From Cellulomonas humilata (lineage in GTDB: Bacteria; Actinomycetota; Actinomycetes; Actinomycetales; Cellulomonadaceae), in assembly GCF_030814415.1 (NCBI RefSeq), contig NZ_JAUSVB010000002.1, positions 310,001 to 374,000 on the forward strand: DNA of 64,000 nucleotides, given 5' to 3'. Below the pieces are notes generated by a model. That model was not told where the DNA came from, searched no databases, and worked only from the letters and a program-made list of their open reading frames with translations. Below are positions 26,744 through 35,515 of this stretch, piece by piece. A program made the translations under genes and the position numbers. How positions within the stretch are numbered: the first letter of the stretch is position 1; each line of letters starts with the position of its first letter.

Positions 26744-27846
26744 GACGCGCCCAGGTAGGCCTCGACCGTGCGGTCGGCGGTCCGGTCCCACGTGAACTCG
26801 CGTGCGCGTCGCCGGCGGGCCGCGCGGGCGTCGGCGGTGTCCTGCTCGGCGAGCACACGCGCGAGCCCGGCGGCCAGCGCGTCGACGTCCGTCGGCGGGG
26901 CGAAGACGGCGCACTCGCCCGCGACCTCGCGCAGCACGGGGATGTCGGCGGCGAGCACGGGCCTGCCGGCAGCGAGCGCCTCGAGGGCGGGCAGCCCGAA
27001 GCCCTCGTCGATCGAGGGCAGCACGAGCGCCCGGGCGCCGGCGACGAGGTCCCGCAGCTCGGCGTCCGTCAGCCAGCCCGTCACGTGCACCCCGGCCCCC
27101 TCGGACAGGTCCACCTCCCGGCCGGCGGGACCGGCGAGCACGAGGTCGGGGGTGGACCGGTCCTGGGCCCGCAGCGCGACATGGGCCTCCAGGAGCCGGT
27201 GCAGGTTCTTGCGGGGGTCGCGCGAGCCGACAAAAACGAGGTACTCGTCCGGCAGGCCGCGCGACCGGAGCCACGCCGACGTCGCCGGCGCCGCGTCGAA
27301 CCAGGGCGCGTCCACGCCGAGGTGCGTCACGCTCACCTGCGACGCGGGCAACCCGTACTGCTCCCGCACCGCCGCCGCCACGACCTCGGTCGGCGTCAGC
27401 ACGTGCGCCCCGCGGGCCAGGGCGCGGGGCACGAGCTCCCGGTACAGCAGGCTGGCGTCGCTGACGGTCTGCGCGTGCACCTCGTACGTCAGGTCGTGCA
27501 CCGTGACGACCTCGCGCGCGTGGCGGGTCGGAGGCGAGACGAAGTTGGTCCCGTGGAACACGTCGGTCGTGCCGACGAGGAGCTCCACCGGCGGCCAGGA
27601 GCCCCGCCGCCACAGCGACCGGACCAGTCGCGCAGGCACCCGTCGGCCCACCTGGGTGACCGACGGCGGCAGGTCCGGGACGGCCCCACCGCGGGCGGTC
27701 CACGTCGAGACCCGGACCTCGGCGGCGACGCCCCGACGCTCGAACGCGTCAGGCAGGGCCGCCACCAGGTGCTCGACGTACCGGCCGATGCCCGTGCGGA
27801 CTCCGACGAGAGGGGTCGCGTCCAGGGTGATCCGCACGTCGCACAT
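26740..27846 (-). CDS. Glycosyltransferase family 4
   Basis: 368 residues. GT-B fold: N-terminal RITLDATPLVGVRTGIGRY with the glycine-rich acceptor loop, VVTVHDLTYEVH, LVFVGSRDPRKNL and the donor motif EGFGLPALEALAAGRPV near residue 280. Retaining transferases of this WbaZ/MtfB-like group usually add mannose or a similar hexose from a GDP- or UDP-sugar. It overlaps the downstream GT2 gene by 4 bp, so two sugars are probably added in sequence by the pair. It is divergent from the methyltransferase gene at 27967. Confidence 0.88.
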   Translation of the reverse strand: MCDVRITLDATPLVGVRTGIGRYVEHLVAALPDAFERRGVAAEVRVSTWTARGGAVPDLPPSVTQVGRRVPARLVRSLWRRGSWPPVELLVGTTDVFHGTNFVSPPTRHAREVVTVHDLTYEVHAQTVSDASLLYRELVPRALARGAHVLTPTEVVAAAVREQYGLPASQVSVTHLGVDAPWFDAAPATSAWLRSRGLPDEYLVFVGSRDPRKNLHRLLEAHVALRAQDRSTPDLVLAGPAGREVDLSEGAGVHVTGWLTDAELRDLVAGARALVLPSIDEGFGLPALEALAAGRPVLAADIPVLREVAGECAVFAPPTDVDALAAGLARVLAEQDTADARAARRRRAREFTWDRTADRTVEAYLGAS

Positions 27847-27906
27847 GGTGCCACGGCGGGGCCGGAGCGCAGGCCCCTGCCGTGCCGGTCGCGTCGGACC
27901 AGCGGC

Positions 27907-27912
27907 TACGAT
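27907..27912 (+). promoter_or_regulatory. -10 element (TACGAT) of the methyltransferase-GT operon
   Basis: TACGAT gives a start near 27919 and a leader of about 48 nt to the GTG at 27967. The -35 is weak by eye. Confidence 0.35.
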
Positions 27913-27966
27913 CGTGCCGAACCTCCGGACCCGGTGGTACCCCTGCGACGGATGGAGCGCCTCGCC

Positions 27967-28983
27967 GTGAGTGTCTACGACCTCGAGTCGATCGATCCTG
28001 AGGCCACGAACACCGGGCACGCGCTCGTCATCGACCTCGTCGGTGCCGGCCAGCGAGTCCTGGACATCGGCTGCTCCACCGGCTTCCTCGGTGAGGTCCT
28101 GATCGACCGGGGCTGCACGGTGGACGGGGTCGAGATCGATCCCGAGGCGGCCGAGCTGGCGCGCAAGCGCGGTCTGCGCACCGTCACCGTGCTGGACCTC
28201 GACCACGACGACCTGCCCGCGGCGATCGGCAGCGAGCGGTACGACCGGATCATCCTGTCGGAGGTCCTCGAGCACCTCGTGCGACCCGGAGCCGTCCTCG
28301 CGGCCGCTGCGATGCTCCTGGCACCCGGCGGGCAGATCATCATCTCCGTCCCGAACGTCACGCACGGCTCGCTGCGGCTGGCGCTGCTCCAGGGGCGCTG
28401 GGACTACCGCGACACCGGCCTGCTCGACCGGACGCACGTCCGGTTCTTCACGGAAGCCTCGATCCAGGAGCTCGTCGCCGAGGCGGGACTGCAGGTGACC
28501 CGGCTGCGGTCGACGGTCGTCGACCCGCTCTCGTCCGAGGTCGAGCTCGACGCCGAGGACCTGCCGGCCGAGCTCGTGGAGTGGGTCCGCTCGAAGCCGG
28601 ACAGCTTCAACTACCAGTACGTGCTCGCTGTCGAGCCGGCCACGGCGGGCGCTGCGGTGGCACGACCCGAGCTGGAGACGGCGGACGTCCTGCCGGAGAT
28701 GAGCGAGGCGGAGGAGCACGGTGTCGCACTCCTGCTCGAGAAGCGTGCGCTCGTCGAGGAGATCACGGCGCTGCGGCGCAAGGTCCTGACGATGCGGGAC
28801 CACGCCATCGGCGCGGAGGCGGAGCTCGGCACCGCCCGTCGGGAGCAGGCGATCATGGCGCGCAAGCTGGCCAAGGCGGAGCACGACGTTGCCGAGCTCC
28901 GGTTGTCGGCCAGCTGGCGGGTCGGTCAGCTCGTCGTCTCGCCGCTGAGCCGGGTGCGGCGCACGATCCGAGGAAGCGCGTGA
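27967..28983 (+). CDS. Class I SAM methyltransferase with C-terminal coiled coil
   Basis: 338 residues from GTG at 27967, chosen over ATG at 27952 because GGAG lies 9 nt before it. A methionine-biosynthesis-W/UbiG-like core: VLDIGCSTGFLGEVL, VDGVEIDPEA, YDRIILSEVLEHL, PGGQIIISVPNVTH. A central linker and a coiled coil (about 255-310) follow, and the C-terminus LSASWRVGQLVVSPLSRVRR resembles the tail of the methyltransferase at 24329. It is followed by a glycosyltransferase gene with a 4-bp GTGA overlap, so it likely modifies the sugar that enzyme adds. Confidence 0.86.
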   Translation: MSVYDLESIDPEATNTGHALVIDLVGAGQRVLDIGCSTGFLGEVLIDRGCTVDGVEIDPEAAELARKRGLRTVTVLDLDHDDLPAAIGSERYDRIILSEVLEHLVRPGAVLAAAAMLLAPGGQIIISVPNVTHGSLRLALLQGRWDYRDTGLLDRTHVRFFTEASIQELVAEAGLQVTRLRSTVVDPLSSEVELDAEDLPAELVEWVRSKPDSFNYQYVLAVEPATAGAAVARPELETADVLPEMSEAEEHGVALLLEKRALVEEITALRRKVLTMRDHAIGAEAELGTARREQAIMARKLAKAEHDVAELRLSASWRVGQLVVSPLSRVRRTIRGSA

Positions 28984-30650
28984 CGCTAGCGGTCAGCAAG
29001 GCAGGGGGCGGCGTGTCGGGGGAGACGATGGGGAGCACGAGGACGGTGAAGGACCCGAGGAAGGCCCGGGGTAGGAGAGTGCCCGCGCCGGTCATCTCGA
29101 TCCTGACCCCGGTGTACAACCCTCCCGTCGAGGCGCTCCGGGCGGCCATCGGTTCCGTCCGGTCCCAGGACTACCCGCACTGGGAGCTCATCCTGGTGAA
29201 CGACTGCTCGCCGTCGCCCGCCGTGGCGACGACGTTGCGGGAGCTCGCCGCGCTCGACAAGCGGATCGTCGTGCACACGCGGTCCGAGAACGGCGGCATC
29301 GTCGCCGCGTCGAGCGATGCGCTGCGGCTCGCCACGGGCGAGTTCGTGGCGCTGCTCGACCACGACGACATGCTGGCGCGGGGTGCGCTCGCCGCGGTGG
29401 CGGAGGCGCTGATCGAGCAGCCCGACGCGGACTACCTCTACACCGACGAGGACAAGATCAGCGACCAGGGCGACTTCTTCGACGCCTTCGACAAGCCCGA
29501 GTGGTCCCCCGAGCGGCTCCTCGGCCAGATGTACACGGGACACCTCTCCGTGCTGCGGACCTCGCTGGTCCGGGACGTCGGCGGGTTCGTCGTGGGCACC
29601 GACGGGTCCCAGGACCACGACCTCGTTCTGCGCGTCACCGAGCAGGCCCGCTCGATCGTGCACCTGCCGGAGGTGTACTACCACTGGCGCGCGATCGAGG
29701 GGTCGACCGCGCACGACAGCGAGGCGAAGCCGTACGCCTGGATGGCGGGGCTGCAGGCCGTGCAGCGCAGCCTCGAGCGGCGGGGGATCCGCGGTCGGGC
29801 GGAGCTCGGCCCGCAGCCGGGCACCTACCGCGTCGTGCGGGAGATCGACCCGGACCTGACCGTCAGCATCGTCATCCCCACCCGCGGGGGCAACGCGCTG
29901 GTCTGGGGCGAGACCCGGTGCCTCGTCGTCGAGCTCGTCCGCTCGCTCGTGACGGTGAGCACGCACCAGAACCTCGAGATCGTCATCGTGTACGACGAGC
30001 CGACCCCGGCGTCGGTCCTCGCCGAGCTCCGGGCGATCGCCGGCGACCGCGTCGTGCTCGTGCCGTTCCTCGAGCCGTTCAACTTCAGCGCCAAGTGCAA
30101 CGTGGGTTACCTGGCCAGCTCGGGCGAGGTGGTCGTCTTCCTGAACGACGACATGCAGCTCGTCAGCCCGAACTTCGCCGCCGAGCTGGCCGCTCCGCTG
30201 TTCGAGGAGGGTGTGGGCGCGACAGGTGCACGACTGCTCTTCTCGGACGGCAGCCTGCAGCACGGCGGGCACGTGTATGCGAGCGGCGACCTCACGCACG
30301 CCGGCTTCAAGGGCGGCGGCGACGAGGAGGGCCCGTTCCGGGCCTTCCTGGTCAGCCGGGAGTGCTCCGGCCTCACGGCCGCGTGCATCGCGGTCACCCG
30401 CGACACGTTCGAGCGGGTCGGCGGTTTCAACGAGGGGCTGCCGGGCAACTTCAACGACGTGGACTTCTCGCGCAAGATCGGCTCGCTGGACCTGCGGCTG
30501 CTCTGGATGTCGGACGTCACGCTATACCACTTCGAGTCGTTGACGCGGGACTCCACGGTGCACCAGTGGGAGTACGACACGATCATGCGCCGGTGGGGCA
30601 CGCCCGAGCGCGACCCGTACTTCCCGGTCGGCTTCCGCGCCGAGTTCTGA
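28980..30650 (+). CDS. Tandem-domain glycosyltransferase family 2
   Basis: 556 residues with two GT-A domains. Domain 1 (about 38-265) has ISILTPVYNPP, VNDCSPSPAV and the metal site ALLDHDDML (125-132). Domain 2 (about 293-545) has VSIVIPTRGG, FNFSAKCNVG and FLNDDMQLVSP (387-397). Two active-looking sites suggest a polymerising or two-step transferase, as in O-antigen and rhamnan synthases. GTG at 28980 overlaps the upstream stop (GTGA) and has AGGAAG nearby; GTG 29013 and ATG 29028 are in-frame alternatives. The first 35 residues are basic and lack homology, so a later start is possible. Confidence 0.87.
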   Translation: MTLAVSKAGGGVSGETMGSTRTVKDPRKARGRRVPAPVISILTPVYNPPVEALRAAIGSVRSQDYPHWELILVNDCSPSPAVATTLRELAALDKRIVVHTRSENGGIVAASSDALRLATGEFVALLDHDDMLARGALAAVAEALIEQPDADYLYTDEDKISDQGDFFDAFDKPEWSPERLLGQMYTGHLSVLRTSLVRDVGGFVVGTDGSQDHDLVLRVTEQARSIVHLPEVYYHWRAIEGSTAHDSEAKPYAWMAGLQAVQRSLERRGIRGRAELGPQPGTYRVVREIDPDLTVSIVIPTRGGNALVWGETRCLVVELVRSLVTVSTHQNLEIVIVYDEPTPASVLAELRAIAGDRVVLVPFLEPFNFSAKCNVGYLASSGEVVVFLNDDMQLVSPNFAAELAAPLFEEGVGATGARLLFSDGSLQHGGHVYASGDLTHAGFKGGGDEEGPFRAFLVSRECSGLTAACIAVTRDTFERVGGFNEGLPGNFNDVDFSRKIGSLDLRLLWMSDVTLYHFESLTRDSTVHQWEYDTIMRRWGTPERDPYFPVGFRAEF

Positions 30651-30656
30651 CGGAGT

Positions 30657-30682
30657 GCCCGGTCCCCTCGTCGGGACCGGGC
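30657..30682. terminator. Hairpin terminator between convergent GT and wzt genes
   Basis: A perfect 10-bp stem (GCCCGGTCCC with GGGACCGGGC) with a 6-nt loop sits between the two stop codons. It should serve both directions. Confidence 0.7.
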
Positions 30683-30689
30683 GCTGCTG

Positions 30690-31889
30690 TCAGTGCGCCT
30701 CGAAGATCGCCGGCATGAAGACGTGGCCGCGGCTGCTGCCCGCCGTCCGCACGCTGAACTGCGCCCCGACGGGGACGTAGTGGATCTCGGCGCCGTCGCC
30801 GGACCGCAGCGTCGTGCGCACCGCGTAGTCGCCGGAGCCGAGGTGGACCTCCGGGAGCGTCAGCGTGAACTGCCGCGTGCCCTGCAGGGGGGCGAGGTCG
30901 ATGCCCAGCATCTCGGTGGTCGTGACGAACAGCGGGTTCCCCAGCGGCGTCGCGATGCCCACCTCGATGCTCCAGTCGCGCAGCTCCGCGTCGGAACGGA
31001 CCTCCATCGCGATGGTGATGGTCTCGCCCTCGTCCACCACGGGGCGCCCGCCCTCGCTGTCGTCGGACCGGACGCTGATGCCCGTGAACCGGGCGGCCGC
31101 CGCCGCGTCCTGCGGTGACGCCGCCGCGAGGCGCGCGAGGTCGGCCTGGCGGGCGACCTCGAAGTCGGCACGCAGGACCATCAGGGCGTCCTCGGGTGCA
31201 CCGTCGGCAGCGACCCGCCCGTTCTCCAGCACGACCGCGCGGTCGCAGAACTCCGCGACCTGGTCGAGCCCGTGCGACACGAGGATGATCGTCCGGCCCT
31301 CCTTCTGGAAGGTGCGGATGCGCTCGAGGCACTTGCGCTGGAACGGCTCGTCACCGACCGCGAGCACCTCGTCGACCAGGAGGATGTCGGGGTCGACGTG
31401 CACGGCCACGGCGAACGCGAGCCGGACGTACATGCCCGACGAGTAGAACTTCACCTGGGTGTCGATGAACCGCTCGATCCCGGAGAACTCCACGATCGCG
31501 TCGAAGTAGCGGTCCGTCGTCTGACGGCTCAGACCCAGGATCGACGCGTTCAGGTAGACGTTCTCCCGGCCCGTGAGGTCGGGGTGGAAGCCGGCACCGA
31601 GCTCGAGGAGCGCCGCCAGCCTGCCTCGCAGGAGCACGCTGCCGGTCGTCGGCTGGATGATCCCGCCGATCGTCTTGAGCAGGGTGCTCTTGCCGGAGCC
31701 GTTCGGTCCGACGAGGCCGACCGTGGTGCCCGCCTCGATCTCCAGGTCGACGTCGCGCAGCGCCCAGAAGTCCTCCTTGTGGAGGTTGGACCGCCCGAAG
31801 TTGAGGAGCCGCTCCTTGAGCGACTTCTCCTTGCGGATCACGAAGCGCTTGGACAGGTCCTCGATACGGATGACGGGTGTCGTGCTCAT
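30690..31889 (-). CDS. wzt: Polysaccharide ABC exporter ATPase, Wzt type
   Basis: 399 residues from ATG at 31889 (AGGAG upstream). Walker A GPNGSGKS (61-68), the exporter-specific signature YSSGMYVRLAF (149-159) replacing LSGGQ, Walker B ILLVDE (169-174) and the H-loop in LVSHGLDQ. Residues about 270-399 form a beta-rich C-terminal domain like Wzt-C, which in Gram-negative O-antigen exporters binds the modified end of the chain. The start shares one base with the permease stop (TGATG). With Wzm it should export an undecaprenyl-linked polymer. A GTG 3 nt upstream is too close to the ribosome site. Confidence 0.93.
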   Translation of the reverse strand: MSTTPVIRIEDLSKRFVIRKEKSLKERLLNFGRSNLHKEDFWALRDVDLEIEAGTTVGLVGPNGSGKSTLLKTIGGIIQPTTGSVLLRGRLAALLELGAGFHPDLTGRENVYLNASILGLSRQTTDRYFDAIVEFSGIERFIDTQVKFYSSGMYVRLAFAVAVHVDPDILLVDEVLAVGDEPFQRKCLERIRTFQKEGRTIILVSHGLDQVAEFCDRAVVLENGRVAADGAPEDALMVLRADFEVARQADLARLAAASPQDAAAAARFTGISVRSDDSEGGRPVVDEGETITIAMEVRSDAELRDWSIEVGIATPLGNPLFVTTTEMLGIDLAPLQGTRQFTLTLPEVHLGSGDYAVRTTLRSGDGAEIHYVPVGAQFSVRTAGSSRGHVFMPAIFEAH

Positions 31890-32794
31890 CACAGCTCCTG
31901 CGCGAAGTTGCTCTGGAGCCGGGCGAAGGCTCGCTGGCAGAGCCAGAGGACGACGATGCCGACGGCCAGCGCGATCCCCAGCCGGGTGCCGAGGTCCGGC
32001 GGCACCGGTTCACCGTCGCCGGCCACCCAGAAGGTCTGCTGGAAGCCGAGCACCGCGAGCGTCACCGGGTTGCTCAGGTAGACCGCTTCGAGCGCGGGAT
32101 CGTCGATCGCGTTGCTGACCAGGGCCCACGAGTACACGATCGGGGAGGCCCAGAAGAAGACCATGAGGAAGATCTCGACGATGTACTGCACGTCTCGCAG
32201 ATATACGTTCACCGCGGAGAGCAGCATCGCGAACGCCGTGCCGAAGACGACGAGCACGGCCAGCGAGAGGGGGAAGTACCACCAGCGCTCACCGAGCGGG
32301 ACCTCGCGGGCGACGACGGTGGCCAGCAGCAGGATCACCAGCTGGATCGCGAAGTTGAACAGCGCCGAGCCCACCACGCTGAGCGGGAACACCTCGCGTG
32401 GCAGGTACACCTTCTTGATCAGCCCGGAGTTCGCGACGATCGACCCCGTGCCCTGCAGGACGATCTCGTTGAACAGGGTCCACGCGGTCAGACCGGTGTA
32501 GACGAAGATCGCGAACGACGGGATCGACTTGGCGGCGCCCAGGAACTGGCCCAGGGCCACGTAGTAGATGAGCAGCAGGGCGAGCGGCCGCATCAGGCTC
32601 CACGCGAAGCCGAGGACGCTGTCCTTGTAGCGCGACTTGAGCTCCCGCAGGATCAGCAGGTGCAGCAGCTCACGCTGGGCGACGATGTCCCGGACGCTCT
32701 GCACGGTGCCACGGAAGAACCCGGAGGTCGGTCCTGCGGACCGCATCGGCTCCAGCGCGAGGGCTGCCGCGCGGTCTTCCGCAGTCGTGTCCAT
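31889..32794 (-). CDS. wzm: Polysaccharide ABC exporter permease, Wzm/TagG type
   Basis: 301 residues from ATG at 32794 (AGGGG upstream). A cytoplasmic N-terminus with LLHLLILRELKSRYKDSVLGFAWSLM, the hallmark gate-helix region of ABC-2 polysaccharide permeases, then six hydrophobic segments between about 70 and 295. PREVFPLSVVGSALFNFAIQ and VNVYLRDVQYIVEIFLMV are the usual re-entrant and helix-4 landmarks. It pairs with the coupled Wzt ATPase. The presence of a separate Wzx-like flippase at 51 kb implies that the locus exports at least two products. Confidence 0.93.
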   Translation of the reverse strand: MDTTAEDRAAALALEPMRSAGPTSGFFRGTVQSVRDIVAQRELLHLLILRELKSRYKDSVLGFAWSLMRPLALLLIYYVALGQFLGAAKSIPSFAIFVYTGLTAWTLFNEIVLQGTGSIVANSGLIKKVYLPREVFPLSVVGSALFNFAIQLVILLLATVVAREVPLGERWWYFPLSLAVLVVFGTAFAMLLSAVNVYLRDVQYIVEIFLMVFFWASPIVYSWALVSNAIDDPALEAVYLSNPVTLAVLGFQQTFWVAGDGEPVPPDLGTRLGIALAVGIVVLWLCQRAFARLQSNFAQEL

Positions 32795-32907
32795 CTGTCC
32801 CCTCGTGTCGTTCTCGGTGTCCGGCCTGGCAGCGAGGATCGCCTCAGGGTAACCAACAATTCCGATGCAGCCGGTACCGGCGGCCGAGCACCCAGGCCGT
32901 GCGCCGA

Positions 32908-32913
32908 TAGGAT
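32908..32913 (+). promoter_or_regulatory. -10 element (TAGGAT) of the GT2-GT4 fusion gene
   Basis: TAGGAT gives a start near 32920 and a leader of about 60 nt carrying the GGAGG ribosome site of the GTG at 32981. Confidence 0.35.
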
Positions 32914-32980
32914 GCACGGCGGGCCGCGCGACCAGCCGGCGGCCGATCGGACGCATCCGTCCGCCCCACCTGGAGGTCCC

Positions 32981-35512
32981 GTGAGCCGTCCGTCCGCAGC
33001 GCCGCCGGCGACCCGGCCCGGAGTCGTGTCGGTCGTGGTGGTGAACTACCGCGGTGCGCAGGACACGCTGGTCTGCCTGCAGTCGTTCGCCGACGTGGAC
33101 TGGTCGGCCGACCGGCTTGAGCTGATCGTCGTCGACAACGAGTCGGGCGACGGGAGCGCGGAGCGGCTGCACGCGGAGCTGCCGGACGTGCTCGTCGTGG
33201 AGGCCGGCTCCAACACCGGCTTCGCGGGCGGCTGCAACCTCGGCGTCGCGCACGCCACGGGGGAGTACGTCGCGTTCATCAACAACGACGCGCGGCCCGG
33301 CCCCGACTGGATCTCGGCCGCCGTCGCCGCGTTCGAGGCGGACCCCGTCGTCGCCTCCGTCGCCAGCAAGGTCCTGGACTGGGAAGGCACGGCGGTCGAC
33401 TACGTCGACGGTTCGCTCACGTGGTTCGGCATGGGCTACAAGCGCGAGGTCGAGCAGCCGGACACGGGAGCGTTCGAGACGGCCAAGGACGTCCTGTTCG
33501 GGACCGGCGCGGCGATGTTCGTGCGGACCGAGACCTTCCGGGACGTCGGCGGGTTCGACGAGCGGTTCTTCATGTTCTACGAGGACGTCGACCTGGGCTG
33601 GCGGCTGAACCTCCTCGGGTACCGCGTGCGGTACGTCCCCGGCTCCGTCGCGTTCCACCGGCACCACGTCACGATGAAGAAGTTCGGCAACTTCCGCGAG
33701 AGCTACCTGCTCGAGCGCAACGCTCTCCTGTCGCTGTACAAGAACCTCGGCGACGAGGCGCTCGCCAAGGCCCTGCCGGGCGCCATGGCCCTCGCGGTCC
33801 GTCGGTCGGTGGCCCGGACGGACCTCGACCCGAGCCAGCTGGACCTGCAGCGCTCACCCGGTGGCGACGCCGAGCCGGACGTGACGATCCCGAAGATGGC
33901 GCTCACCGGCCCGCTCGCCATCGACTACTTCGTCGAGCAGCTCCCGACCCTCGCGGCGTCCCGGCGCGAGCTCCAGGCCAAGCGCCGGCGCAGCGACCAC
34001 GAGCTGCTCCCGCTGTTCCGTCAGGTCATGGAGCCGGCGTACCCGCAGCCGTACTACGTAGAGGGGTACCAGGCGATCGTCGACGCCTTCGAGATCGAGG
34101 AGACGTTCTCCACCCGGCACCGGATCCTCGTCGTGACGGGGGAGCCCCTGCTGCCGACGATGGCCGGTCCGGCCATCCGGGCCTGGGAGCTGGCGACCGC
34201 CCTGGCGCCCGAGCACGACGTCCGGCTCCTGTCGACGCGCGGTGCCGAGACGTCGCACCCCGACTTCTCGGTCGAGTACGCCGGCGGCACGGGCCTGCGG
34301 GAGCCGACCTTCTGGGCCGACGTGATCATCTTCCAGGGGTTCCTCATGGAGCAGGCGCCGTGGCTGGCGCGCTCCTCGAAGATCCTCGTCGCCGACGTGT
34401 ACGACCCGATGCACCTCGAACAGCTCGAGCAGGCGCGCGACCTCGGGCCTGCGGGACGCGTCGATGCCGTGACCGAGACGACGCGGGTGCTCAACGCGCA
34501 GCTGCGGCGGGCGGACCTGGTGCTGTGCGCGTCGGACAAGCAGCGCGACTTCTGGCTCGGCCAGCTGGCGGGTCAGGGTCGCGTCAACCCGTCGACCTAC
34601 GACGAGGACGAGGCGCTCGGCTCCCTGCTCCAGGTGGTACCGTTCGGCATCCCGGACGCGCCCCCGGTGCAGCGTCGGCACGCGATCCGCGGCACCGTCC
34701 CCGGGATCGGTCCGGACGACAAGGTGCTGCTGTGGGGCGGCGGGATCTACAACTGGTTCGACCCCGTCACGCTCATCCGCGCCGTCGGCCGGCTCGCCGA
34801 GCGGCACCCCGAGGTCCGGCTGTTCTTCATGGGCCTGAAGCACCCGAACCCGGGCGTCCCGGCGATGCGCGTGGCCACGGAGGCCCGCGAGGTTGCGGCC
34901 TCGCTCGGCCTGGTGGACACGCACGTCTTCTTCAACGAGGGCTGGGTCCCGTACGAGGAGCGGGCCGACTACCTCCTCGATGCGGACATCGGCGTCTCCA
35001 CCCACCACCACCACATCGAGACGGCGTTCAGTTTCCGGACGCGGATCCTCGACTACCTGTGGGCGTCGCTGCCCATCGTCGCCACCACGGGTGACACGTT
35101 CGGTGACCTCATCGAGCGCCACCGTCTCGGGCGCACCGTGCCGCCTGGTGACGTCGACGCGCTCGAGGCGGCGCTCGAGGAGCTGCTCTACGACCCGGTG
35201 GCCGCAGCGGCGGCGAAGGAGTCGGTGCAGGCCTTCGCCAGCGCCTACCGCTGGAGCTCCGTGCTGGAGCCGGTGCTGGAGTTCTGCCGGTTCCCCCGCC
35301 GCGCGGCGGACCTCGCCGACGTGCTCCCGACGGCCCGCGCCCGGCGGCGTCCGGCCCCGCCGCGGGTCAGCGTCCGGGGCGACGTCGCGCTCGCGCGCAA
35401 GTACCTCGCCGAGGGTGGGGCGTCCGAGCTCGTCCGGCGCGCGCGCGGGCGGGTTGCGCGGTTGCGCGCACCCAACCCTGACGGCGAGCTCGACCCGACC
35501 GACACGCCGTAG
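32981..35512 (+). CDS. Bifunctional glycosyltransferase (GT2-GT4 fusion)
   Basis: 843 residues from GTG at 32981 (GGAGG upstream). The N-terminal GT2 domain (about 14-290) has VVVNYRGAQDT, VVDNESGDGSAE, SNTGFAGGCNLG, NNDA (101-104) and FMFYEDVDLGWRL, a rhamnosyltransferase-like set. A linker follows, then a GT-B region (about 380-760) with HRILVVTGEPLLPTMAGPA, KVLLWGGGIYNWFDP and ADIGVSTHHHHIETAFSFRTR, typical of GT4-like proteins that usually stand alone. One polypeptide can therefore add two successive sugars. The last 80 residues are Arg-rich. Its 3' end almost touches the convergent GT4 gene. Confidence 0.88.
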   Translation: MSRPSAAPPATRPGVVSVVVVNYRGAQDTLVCLQSFADVDWSADRLELIVVDNESGDGSAERLHAELPDVLVVEAGSNTGFAGGCNLGVAHATGEYVAFINNDARPGPDWISAAVAAFEADPVVASVASKVLDWEGTAVDYVDGSLTWFGMGYKREVEQPDTGAFETAKDVLFGTGAAMFVRTETFRDVGGFDERFFMFYEDVDLGWRLNLLGYRVRYVPGSVAFHRHHVTMKKFGNFRESYLLERNALLSLYKNLGDEALAKALPGAMALAVRRSVARTDLDPSQLDLQRSPGGDAEPDVTIPKMALTGPLAIDYFVEQLPTLAASRRELQAKRRRSDHELLPLFRQVMEPAYPQPYYVEGYQAIVDAFEIEETFSTRHRILVVTGEPLLPTMAGPAIRAWELATALAPEHDVRLLSTRGAETSHPDFSVEYAGGTGLREPTFWADVIIFQGFLMEQAPWLARSSKILVADVYDPMHLEQLEQARDLGPAGRVDAVTETTRVLNAQLRRADLVLCASDKQRDFWLGQLAGQGRVNPSTYDEDEALGSLLQVVPFGIPDAPPVQRRHAIRGTVPGIGPDDKVLLWGGGIYNWFDPVTLIRAVGRLAERHPEVRLFFMGLKHPNPGVPAMRVATEAREVAASLGLVDTHVFFNEGWVPYEERADYLLDADIGVSTHHHHIETAFSFRTRILDYLWASLPIVATTGDTFGDLIERHRLGRTVPPGDVDALEAALEELLYDPVAAAAAKESVQAFASAYRWSSVLEPVLEFCRFPRRAADLADVLPTARARRRPAPPRVSVRGDVALARKYLAEGGASELVRRARGRVARLRAPNPDGELDPTDTP

Positions 35513-35515
35513 GGG

